Position numbers and translations under genes: made by a program. Of a stretch of DNA of 64,000 nucleotides, positions 53,729 through 64,000 are shown piece after piece (the first letter of the stretch is position 1; every line of letters begins with the position of its first letter). Source of the DNA: Bufo bufo (Eukaryota > Chordata > Amphibia > Anura > Bufonidae). The notes under the pieces are model-generated. The model did no database searches and was not told the origin of the DNA. It worked only from the letters and a program-made list of their open reading frames with translations. Where the stretch lies: contig NC_053389.1 in the NCBI RefSeq assembly GCF_905171765.1, positions 219,796,624-219,860,623 of the forward strand, in the 5' to 3' direction.

Positions 53729-56700
53729 AACCTCTCCTCTGTCTGGGTGCCGGGGCCTAAATGTGTGACAGTGGCCTGTTCCAGTGGTGGGTGACGTGAA
53801 GCCTGATTCTCTGCTATGACATGAAGACTGATTCTGCGCTGACATAAGGCCAGATTCTCTGTTACGGGACCTCTCTCCTCTGCCTGGGTGCCTGGGCCTA
53901 AATGTGTGACAGTGGCCTGTTCCAGTGGTGGGTGACGTGATGCCTGATTCTCTGCTATGACATGAAGACTGATTCTGCGCTGACATAAGGCCAGATTCTC
54001 TGTTACAGGACCTCTCTCCTCTGTCTGGGTGCCGGGGCCTAAATGTGTGACAGTGGCTTGTTCCAGTGGTGGGTGACGTGAAGCCTGATTCTCTGCTATG
54101 ACATGAAGACTGATTCTGCACTGACATAAGGCCAGATTTGCTGTTACGGGACCTCTCTCCTCTGCCTGGGTGCCTGGGCCTAAATGTGTGACAGTGGCCT
54201 GTTCCAGTGGTGGGTGACGTGATGCCTGATTCTATGCTATGACATGAAGACAGATTCTGTGCTGACATAAGGCCAGATTCTCTGTTACAGGACCTCTCTC
54301 CTCTGTCTGGGTGCCGGGCCCTAAATGTGTGACAGTGGCCTGTTCCAGTGGTGGGTGACGTGAAGCCTGATTCTCTGCTATGACATGAAGACTGATTCTG
54401 CGCTGACATAAGGCCAGATTCTCTGTTACTGGAACCTCTCTCCTCTGCCTGGGTGCCTGGGCCTAAATGTGTGACAGTGGCCTGTTCCAGTGGTGGGTGA
54501 CGTGATGCCTGATTCTCTGCTATGACCTGAAGACAGATTCTGTGCTGACATAAGGCCAGATTCTCTGTTACGGGACCTCTCTCCTCTGCCTGGGTGCCTG
54601 GGCCTAAATGTGTGACAGTGGCCTGTTCCAGTGGTGGGTGACGTGAAGCCTGATTCTCTGCTATGACATGAAGACTGATTCTGCGCTGACATAAGGCCAG
54701 ATTCTCTGTTACGGGACCTCTCTCCTCTGCCTGGGTGCCTGGGCCTAAATGTGTGACAGTGGCCTGTTCCAGTGGTGGGTGACGTGAAGCCTGATTCTCT
54801 GCTATGACATGAAGACTGATTCTGCGCTGACATAAGGCCAGATTCTCTGTTACGGGACCTCTCTCCTCTGCCTGGGTGCCTGGGCCTAAATGTGTGACAG
54901 TGGCCTGTTCCAGTGGTGGGTGACGTGATGCCTGATTCTCTGCTATGACATGAAGACTGATTCTGCGCTGACATAAGGCCAGATTCTCTGTTACGGGACC
55001 TCTCTCCTCTGCCTGGGTGCCTGGGCCTAAATGTGTGACAGTGGCCTGTTCCAGTGGTGGGTGACGTGATGCCTGATTCTCTGCTATGACATGAAGACTG
55101 ATTCTGCGCTGACATAAGGCCAGATTTGCTGTTACGGGACCTCTCTCCTCTGCCTGGGTGCCTGGGCCTAAATGTGTGACAGTGGCCTGTTCCAGTGGTG
55201 GGTGACGTGATGCCTGATTCTATGCTATGACATGAAGACAGATTCTGTGCTGACATAAGGCCAGATTCTCTGTTACAGGACCTCTCTCCTCTGTCTGGGT
55301 GCCGGGCCCTAAATGTGTGACAGTGGCCTGTTCCAGTGGTGGGTGACGTGAAGCCTGATTCTCTGCTATGACATGAAGACTGATTCTGCGCTGACATAAG
55401 GCCAGATTCTCTGTTACGGGACCTCTCTCCTCTGCCTGGGTGCCTGGGCCTAAATGTGTGACAGTGGCCTGTTCCAGTGGTGGGTGACGTGATGCCTGAT
55501 TCTCTGCTATGACATGAAGACAGATTCTGTGCTGACATAAGGCCAGATTCTCTGTTATGGGACCTCTCTCCTCTGCCTCGGTGCCTGGGCCTAAATGTGT
55601 GACAGTGGCCTGTTCCAGTGGTGGGTGACGTGAAGCCTGGTTCTCTGCTATGACATGAAGACTGGTTCTGCGCTGACATAAGGCCAGATTCTCTGTTACG
55701 GGACCTCTCTCCTCTGCCTGGGTGCCTGGGCCTAAATGTGTGACAGTGGCCTGTTCCAGTGGTGGGTGACGTGATGCCTGATTCTCTGCTATGACATGAA
55801 GACAGATTCTGTGCTGACATAAGGCCAGATTCTCTGTTACGGGACCTCTCTCCTCTGCCTGGGTGCCTGGGCCTAAATGTGTGACAGTGGCCTGTTCCAG
55901 TGGTGGGTGACGTGATGCCTGATTCTATGCTATGACATGAAGACAGATTCTGTGCTGACATAAGGCCAGATTCTCTGTTACAGGACCTCTCTCCTCTGTC
56001 TGGGTGCCGGGCCCTAAATGTGTGACAGTGGCCTGTTCCAGTGGTGGGTGACGTGAAGCCTGATTCTCTGCTATGACATGAAGACTGATTCTGCGCTGAC
56101 ATAAGGCCAGATTCTCTGCTACGGGACCTCTCTCCTCTGCCTGGGTGCCTGGGCCTAAATGTGTGACAGTGGCCTGTTCCAGTGGTGGGTGACGTGATGC
56201 CTGATTCTCTGCTATGACATGAAGACAGATTCTGTGCTGACATAAGACCAGATTCTCTGTTACAGGACCTCTCTCCTCTGTCTGGGTGCCGGGCCCTAAA
56301 TGTGTGACAGTGGCCTGTTCCAGTGGTGGGTGACGTGAAGCCTGATTCTCTGCTATGACATGAAGACTGATTCTGCGCTGACATAAGGCCAGATTCTCTG
56401 TTACGGGACCTCTCTCCTCTGCCTGGGTGCCTGGGCCTAAATGTGTGACAGTGGCCTGTTCCAGTGGTGGGTGACGTGAAGCCTGATTCTCTGCTATGAC
56501 ATGAAGACTGATTCTGCGCTGACATAAGGCCAGATTCTCTGTTACGGGACCTCTCTCCTCTGCCTGGGTGCCTGGGCCTAAATGTGTGACAGTGGCCTGT
56601 TCCAGTGGTGGGTGACGTGAAGCCTGATTCTCTGCTATGACATGAAGACTGATTCTGCGCTGACATAAGGCCAGATTCTCTGTTACGGGACCTCTCTCCT

Positions 56701-59700
56701 CTGCCTGGGTGCCTGGGCCTAAATGTGTGACAGTGGCCTGTTCCAGTGGTGGGTGACGTGATGCCTGATTCTCTGCTATGACATGAAGACAGATTCTGTG
56801 CTGACATAAGGCCAGATTCTCTGTTACGGGACCTCTCTCCTCTGCCTGGGTGCCTGGGCCTAAATGTGTGACAGTGGCCTGTTCCAGTGGTGGGTGACGT
56901 GAAGCCTGATTCTCTGCTATGACATGAAGACAGATTCTGTGCTGACATAAGGCCAGATTCTCTGTTACGGACCTCTCTCCTCTGTCTGGGTGCCTGGGCC
57001 TAAATGTGTGACAGTGGCCTGTTCCAGTGGTGGGTGACGTGAAGCCTGATTCTCTGCTATGACATGAAGACTGATTCTGCGCTGACATAAGGCCAGATTC
57101 TCTGTTACGGGACCTCTCTCCTCTGCCTGGGTGCCTGGGCCTAAATGTGTGACAGTGGCCTGTTCCAGTGGTGGGTGACGTGAAGCCTGATTCTCTGCTA
57201 TGACATGAAGACTGATTCTGTGCTGACATAAGGCCAGATTCTCTGTTACGGGACCTCTCTCCTCTGCCTGGGTGCCTGGGCCTAAATGTGTGACAGTGGC
57301 CTGTTCCAGTGGTGGGTGACGTGATGCCTGATTCTCTGCTATGACATGAAGACAGATTCTGTGCTGACATAAGGCCAGATTCTCTGTTACGGGACCTCTC
57401 TCCTCTGCCTGGGTGCCTGGGCCTAAATGTGTGACAGTGGCCTGTTCCAGTGGTGGGTGACGTGAAGCCTGATTCTCTGCTATGACATGAAGACTGATTC
57501 TGCGCTGACATAAGGCCAGATTCTCTGTTACGGGACCTCTCTCCTCTGCCTGGGTGCCTGGGCCTAAATGTGTGACAGTGGCCTGTTCCAGTGGTGGGTG
57601 ACGTGAAGCCTGATTCTCTGCTATGACATGAAGACTGATTCTGCGCTGACATAAGGCCAGATTCTCTGTTACGGGACCTCTCTCCTCTGCCTGGGTGCCT
57701 GGGCCTAAATGTGTGACAGTGGCCTGTTCCAGTGGTGGGTGACGTGAAGCCTGATTCTCTGCTATGACATGAAGACTGATTCTGCGCTGACATAAGGCCA
57801 GATTCTCTGTTACGGGACCTCTCTCCTCTGCCTGGGTGCCTGGGCCTAAATGTGTGACAGTGGCCTGTTCCAGTGGTGGGTGACGTGAAGCCTGATTCTC
57901 TGCTATGACATGAAGACTGATTCTGCGCTGACATAAGGCCAGATTCTCTGTTACGGGACCTCTCTCCTCTGCCTGGGTGCCTGGGCCTAAATGTGTGACA
58001 GTGGCCTGTTCCAGTGGTGGGTGACGTGAAGCCTGATTCTCTGCTATGACATGAAGACTGATTCTGCGCTGACATAAGGCCAGATTCTCTGTTACGGGAC
58101 CTCTCTCCTCTGCCTGGGTGCCTGGGCCTAAATGTGTGACAGTGGCCTGTTCCAGTGGTGGGTGACGTGAAGCCTGATTCTCTGCTATGACATGAAGACA
58201 GATTCTGTGCTGACATAAGGCCAGATTCTCTGTTACGGGACCTCTCTCCTCTGCCTGGGTGCCTGGGCCTAAATGTGTGACAGTGGCCTGTTCCAGTGGT
58301 GGGTGACGTGAAGCCTGATTCTCTGCTATGACATGAAGACTGATTCTGCGCTGACATAAGGCCAGATTCTCTGTTACGGGACCTCTCTCCTCTGCCTGGG
58401 TGCCTGGGCCTAAATGTGTGACAGTGGCCTGTTCCAGTGGTGGGTGACGTGAAGCCTGATTCTCTGCTATGACATGAAGACAGATTCTGTGCTGACATAA
58501 GGCCAGATTCTCTGTTACGGGACCTCTCTCCTCTGCCTGGGTGCCTGGGCCTAAATGTGTGACAGTGGCCTGTTCCAGTGGTGGGTGACATGAAGCCTGA
58601 TTCTCTGCTATGACATGAAGACTGATTCTGCGCTGACATAAGGCCAGATTCTCTGTTACGGGACCTCTCTCCTCTGCCTGGGTGCCTGGGCCTAAATGTG
58701 TGACAGTGGCCTGTTCCAGTGGTGGGTGACGTGAAGCCTGATTCTCTGCTATGACATGAAGACTGATTCTGTGCTGACATAAGGCCAGATTCTCTGTTAC
58801 GGGACCTCTCTCCTCTGCCTGGGTGCCTGGGCCTAAATGTGTGACAGTGGCCTGTTCCAGTGGTGGGTGACGTGAAGCCTGATTCTCTGCTATGACATGA
58901 AGACTGATTCTGCGCTGACATAAGGCCAGATTCTCTGTTACGGGACCTCTCTCCTCTGCCTGGGTGCCTGGGCCTAAATGTGTGACAGTGGCCTGTTCCA
59001 GTGGTGGGTGACGTGAAGCCTGATTCTCTGCTATGACATGAAGACTGATTCTGCGCTGACATAAGGCCAGATTCTCTGTTACGGGACCTCTCTCCTCTGC
59101 CTGGGTGCCTGGGCCTAAATGTGTGACAGTGGCCTGTTCCAGTGGTGGGTGACGTGAAGCCTGATTCTCTGCTATGACATGAAGACTGATTCTGCGCTGA
59201 CATAAGGCCAGATTCTCTGTTACGGGACCTCTCTCCTCTGCCTGGGTGCCTGGGCCTAAATGTGTGACAGTGGCCTGTTCCAGTGGTGGGTGACGTGATG
59301 CCTGATTCTCTGCTATGACATGAAGACTGATTCTGCGCTGACATAAGGCCAGATTTGCTGTTACGGGACCTCTCTCCTCTGCCTGGGTGCCTGGGCCTAA
59401 ATGTGTGACAGTGGCCTGTTCCAGTGGTGGGTGACGTGATGCCTGATTCTATGCTATGACATGAAGACAGATTCTGTGCTGACATAAGGCCAGATTCTCT
59501 GTTACAGGACCTCTCTCCTCTGTCTGGGTGCCGGGCCCTAAATGTGTGACAGTGGCCTGTTCCAGTGGTGGGTGACGTGAAGCCTGATTCTCTGCTATGA
59601 CATGAAGACTGATTCTGCGCTGACATAAGGCCAGATTCTCTGTTACGGGACCTCTCTCCTCTGCCTGGGTGCCTGGGCCTAAATGTGTGACAGTGGCCTG

Positions 59701-62700
59701 TTCCAGTGGTGGGTGACGTGATGCCTGATTCTCTGCTATGACATGAAGACAGATTCTGTGCTGACATAAGGCCAGATTCTCTGTTACGGGACCTCTCTCC
59801 TCTGCCTGGGTGCCTGGGCCTAAATGTGTGACAGTGGCCTGTTCCAGTGGTGGGTGACGTGAAGCCTGATTCTCTGCTATGACATGAAGACTGATTCTGC
59901 GCTGACATAAGGCCAGATTCTCTGTTACGGGACCTCTCTCCTCTGCCTGGGTGCCTGGGCCTAAATGTGTGACAGTGGCCTGTTCCAGTGGTGGGTGACG
60001 TGATGCCTGATTCTCTGCTATGACATGAAGACAGATTCTGTGCTGACATAAGGCCAGATTCTCTGTTACGGGACCTCTCTCCTCTGCCTGGGTGCCTGGG
60101 CCTAAATGTGTGACAGTGGCCTGTTCCAGTGGTGGGTGACGTGAAGCCTGATTCTCTGCTATGACATGAAGACTGATTCTGCGCTGACATAAGGCCAGAT
60201 TCTCTGTTACGGGACCTCTCTCCTCTGCCTGGGTGCCTGGGCCTAAATGTGTGACAGTGGCCTGTTCCAGTGGTGGGTGACGTGAAGCCTGATTCTCTGC
60301 TATGACATGAAGACTGATTCTGTGCTGACATAAGGCCAGATTCTCTGTTACGGGACCTCTCTCCTCTGCCTGGGTGCCTGGGCCTAAATGTGTGACAGTG
60401 GCCTGTTCCAGTGGTGGGTGACGTGAAGCCTGATTCTCTGCTATGACATGAAGACTGATTCTGCGCTGACATAAGGCCAGATTCTCTGTTACGGGACCTC
60501 TCTCCTCTGCCTGGGTGCCTGGGCCTAAATGTGTGACAGTGGCCTGTTCGAGTGGTGGGTGACGTGAAGCCTGATTCTCTGCTATGACATGAAGACTGAT
60601 TCTGCGCTGACATAAGGCCAGATTCTCTGTTACGGGACCTCTCTCCTCTGCCTGGGTGCCTGGGCCTAAATGTGTGACAGTGGCCTGTTCCAGTGGTGGG
60701 TGACGTGAAGCCTGATTCTCTGCTATGACATGAAGACTTATTCTGTGCTGACATAAGGCCAGATTCTCTGTTACGGGACCTCTCTCCTCTGCTTGGGTGC
60801 CTGGGCCTAAATGTGTGACAGTGGCCTGTTTCAGTGGTGGGTGACGTGAAGCCTGATTCTCTGCTATGACATGAAGACTGATTCTGCGCTGACATAAGGC
60901 CAGATTCTCTGTTACGGGACCTCTCTCCTCTGCCTGGGTGCCTGGGCCTAAATGTGTGACAGTGGCCTGTTCCAGTGGTGGGTGACGTGAAGCCTGATTC
61001 TCTGCTATGACATGAAGACTGATTCTGCGCTGCCATAAGGCCAGATTCTCTGTTACGGGACCTCTCTCCTCTGCCTGGGTGCCTGGGCCTAAATGTGTGA
61101 CAGTGGCCTGTTCCAGTGGTGGGTGACGTGAAGCTGATTCTCTGCTATGACATGAAGACAGATTCTGTGCTGACATAAGGCCAGATTCTCTGTTACGGGA
61201 CCTCTCTCCTCTGCCTGGGTGCCTGGGCCTAAATGTGTGACAGTGGCCTCTTCCAGTGGTGGGTGACATGAAGCCTGATTCTCTGCTATGACATGAAGAC
61301 TGATTCTGCGCTGACATAAGGCCAGATTCTCTGTTACGGGACCTCTCTCCTCTGCCTGGGTGCCTGGGCCTAAATGTGTGACAGTGGCCTGTTCCAGTGG
61401 TGGGTGACGTGATGCCTGATTCTCTGCTATGACATGAAGACAGATTCTGTGCTGACATAAGGCCAGATTCTCTGTTACAGGACCTCTCTTCTCTGTCTGG
61501 GTGCCGGGGCCTAAATGTGTGACAGTGGCCTGTTCCAGTGGTGGGTGACGTGAAGCCTGATTCTCTGCTATGACATGAAGACTGATTCTGCGCTGACATA
61601 AGGCCAGATTTGCTGTTACGGGACCTCTCTCCTCTGCCTGGTGCCTGGGCCTAAATGTGTGACAGTGGCCTGTTCCAGTGGTGGGTGACGTGAAGCCTGA
61701 TTCTCTGCTATGACATGAAGACTGATTCTGTGCTGACATAAGGACAGATTCTCTGTTACGGGACCTCTCTCCTCTGCCTGGGTGCCTGGGCCTAAATGTG
61801 TGACAGTGGCCTGTTCCAGTGGTGGGTGACGTGATGCCTGATTCTCTGCTATGACATGAAGACAGATTCTGTGCTGACATAAGGCCAGATTCTCTGTTAC
61901 AGGACCTCTCTCCTCTGTCTGGGTGCCGGGCCCTAAATGTGTGACAGTGGCCTGTTCCAGTGGTGTTTGACGTGAAGCCTGATTCTCTGCTATGACATGA
62001 AGACTGATTCTGCGCTGACATAAGGCCAGATTCTCTGTTACGGGACCTCTCTCCTCTGCCTGGGTGCCTGGGCCTAAATGTGTGACAGTGGCCTGTTCCA
62101 GTGGTGGGTGACGTGATGCCTGATTCTCTGCTATGACATGAAGACTGATTCTGCGCTGACATAAGGCCAGATTTGCTGTTACGGGACCTCTCTCCTCTGC
62201 CTGGGTGCCTGGGCCTAAATGTGTGACAGTGGCCTGTTCCAGTGGTGGGTGACGTGATGCCTGATTCTATGCTATGACATGAAGACAGATTCTGTGCTGA
62301 CATAAGGCCAGATTCTCTGTTACAGGACCTCTCTCCTCTGTCTGGGTGCCGGGCCCTAAATGTGTGACAGTGGCCTGTTCCAGTGGTGGGTGACGTGAAG
62401 CCTGATTCTCTGCTATGACATGAAGACTGATTCTGCGCTGACATAAGGCCAGATTCTCTGTTACGGGACCTCTCTCCTCTGCCTGGGTGCCTGGGCCTAA
62501 ATGTGTGACAGTGGCCTGTTCCAGTGGTGGGTGACGTGATGCCTGATTCTCTGCTATGACATGAAGACAGATTCTGTGCTGACATAAGGCCAGATTCTCT
62601 GTTACGGGACCTCTCTCCTCTGCCTGGGTGCCTGGGCCTAAATGTGTGACAGTGGCCTGTTCCAGTGGTGGGTGACGTGAAGCCTGATTCTCTGCTATGA

Positions 62701-64000
62701 CATGAAGACTGATTCTGCGCTGACATAAGGCCAGATTCTCTGTTACGGGACCTCTCTCCTCTGCCTGGGTGCCTGGGCCTAAATGTGTGACAGTGGCCTG
62801 TTCCAGTGGTGGGTGACGTGAAGCCTGATTCTCTGCTATAACATGAAGACTTATTCTGTGCTGACATAAGGCCAGATTCTCTGTTACGGGACCTCTCTCC
62901 TCTGCCTGGGTGCCTGGGCCTAAATGTGTGACAGTGGCCTGTTCCAGTGGTGGGTGACGTGAAGCCTGATTCTCTGCTATGACATGAAGACTGATTCTGC
63001 GCTGACATAAGGCCAGATTCTCTGTTACGGGACCTCTCTCCTCTGCCTGGGTGCCTGGGCCTAAATGTGTGACAGTGGCCTGTTCGAGTGGTGGGTGACG
63101 TGAAGCCTGATTCTCTGCTATGACATGAAGACTGATTCTGCGCTGACATAAGGCCAGATTCTCTGTTACGGGACCTCTCCTCTGCCTGGGTGCCTGGGCC
63201 TAAATGTGTGACAGTGGCCTGTTCCAGTGGTGGGTGACGTGAAGCCTGATTTTCTGCTATGACATGAAGACTTATTCTGTGCTGACATAAGGCCAGATTC
63301 TCTGTTACGGGACCTCTCTCCTCTGCTTGGGTGCCTGGGCCTAAATGTGTGACAGTGGCCTGTTTCAGTGGTGGGTGACGTGAAGCCTGATTCTCTGCTA
63401 TGACATGAAGACTGATTCTGCGCTGACATAAGGCCAGATTCTCTGTTACGGGACCTCTCTCCTCTGCCTGGGTGCCTGGGCCTAAATGTGTGACAGTGGC
63501 CTGTTCCAGTGGTGGGTGACGTGAAGCCTGATTCTCTGCTATGACATGAAGACTGATTCTGCGCTGCCATAAGGCCAGATTCTCTGTTACGGGACCTCTC
63601 TCCTCTGCCTGGGTGCCTGGGCCTAAATGTGTGACAGTGGCCTGTTCCAGTGGTGGGTGACGTGAAGCCTGATTCTCTGCTATGACATGAAGACAGATTC
63701 TGTGCTGACATAAGGCCAGATTCTCTGTTACGGGACCTCTCTCCTCTGCCTGGGTGCCTGGGCCTAAATGTGTGACAGTGGCCTCTTCCAGTGGTGGGTG
63801 ACATGAAGCCTGATTCTCTGCTATGACATGAAGACTGATTCTGCGCTGACATAAGGCCAGATTCTCTGTTACGGGACCTCTCTCCTCTGCCTGGGTGCCT
63901 GGGCCTAAATGTGTGACAGTGGCCTGTTCCAGTGGTGGGTGACGTGATGCCTGATTCTCTGCTATGACATGAAGACAGATTCTGTGCTGACATAAGGCCA
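53729..64000. repeat. 141-bp satellite array, about 73 units, continues past window
   Basis: Period exactly 141 bp in most of the array (GTTAC landmarks at 53861, 54002, 54143, 54284). Unit motifs: CCTCTCTCCTCTGCCTGGG, CCTAAATGTGTGACAGTGGC, GGTGGGTGACGTGAWGCC and GCTGACATAAGGCCAGATT. Variants (ATGCC/AAGCC; AGACAGATTCTGTG/AGACTGATTCTGCG; TTTGCTG; CTATGCT) recur in blocks, so there is higher-order structure. One block at about 60540-61470 is repeated at 63080-64000, an offset of about 2,535 bp or 18 units. 141 is 47 codons, so the minus strand stays open in two frames; those frames are not genes. Confidence 0.97.

Larger units (their letters stand above)
47419..64000 (+). mobile_element. Giant hAT element, right end outside the window
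   Basis: Left end TAGGGATGAGCGAACCCGAA after the presumed target GTCACAAG (47411-47418). A subterminal 12-bp hairpin CGAACCCGAACT/AGTTCGGGTTCG (47429-47456) and further TTCGG copies near 47510-47525 would suit transposase binding. Order: promoter, 78-bp repeats, 295-bp repeats, transposase, short 3' UTR, 141-bp array. At least 16.6 kb lies in the window, whereas hAT elements are mostly 2.5-5 kb. Membership of the 141-bp array is inferred from its start 115 bp after the stop codon. Confidence 0.8.

Noticed and set aside
53699..63993. Very long minus-strand reading frames of 236 to 1,703 codons with a 47-residue repeat
   Set aside because: They are a by-product of a 141-bp tandem array: 141 is a multiple of three and the unit has no stop in two minus frames. 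Small indels (for example near 56970, 61131 and 61641) switch between the open frames without harm, and there is no unique start, signal peptide or flanking domain.
53729..64000. CRISPR-like regular repeats
   Set aside because: Repeats are contiguous without unique spacers, and the other content is clearly eukaryotic.

Overview
This window reads as repeat-dense vertebrate DNA, most likely from a frog or toad. The evidence is the mix of mobile elements: several Tc1 families, T2/Kolobok-like MITEs with TTAA ends, many TAA-flanked Harbinger-type MITEs, Tx1-like LINEs with three CCHC knuckles, a DIRS/Ngaro-type tyrosine-recombinase retroelement, a Ty3/gypsy element with a SCAN-like gag, and a large hAT element with satellite-like untranslated regions. 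I see no host protein-coding gene, rRNA, tRNA or CRISPR array. Every protein I recognise belongs to a mobile element, and all are broken by at least one stop, frameshift or deletion.

Layout. 1-2149: AT-rich repeat ending in TTAA. 2143-3593: 5'-truncated Tc1 (Tc1-A). 3594-7282: MITEs and anonymous sequence. 7302-8857: full-length Tc1 (Tc1-B) inside a 47-bp minisatellite. 9181-14107: rearranged Ty3/gypsy element (antisense) with a duplicated leader/gag segment, one copy carrying a 723-bp Harbinger-type MITE. 15694-19500: old Tc1 (Tc1-D) split by two insertions with 16- and 17-bp target duplications. 22031-24037: non-coding hAT-type element filled by a G-rich minisatellite. 26075-32430: Tx1-like LINE, sense (LINE-1), hit by a palindromic insertion and two MITEs. 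32764-34000: 28-bp minisatellite split by a solo LTR. 34091-35158: palindrome split by an L2/CR1-type LINE fragment. 35325-45302: second Tx1-like LINE, antisense (LINE-2), interrupted by a MITE, Tc1-C, a second solo LTR, and a stack of two TTAA elements. 45598-47418: DIRS remnant (RT/RNase H, tyrosine recombinase, SGNH-like fragment). 47419-64000+: giant hAT element with TATA promoter, 78-bp and 295-bp leader repeats, a transposase with one visible frameshift, and a 141-bp tandem array that runs off the window.

The elements do not act as one system. They form a nested record of insertions whose order can be read from target duplications, and in several places an empty site survives in a sister copy within the window. 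The strongest candidates for follow-up are the hAT element that has grown a more than 10-kb higher-order satellite in its 3' region, the stacked TTAA insertions, and a LINE 5' segment that lacks its 3' end yet has a target duplication. I found no convincing previously undescribed biological system. Family names come from recognition of motifs and remembered repeats, not from a database search.
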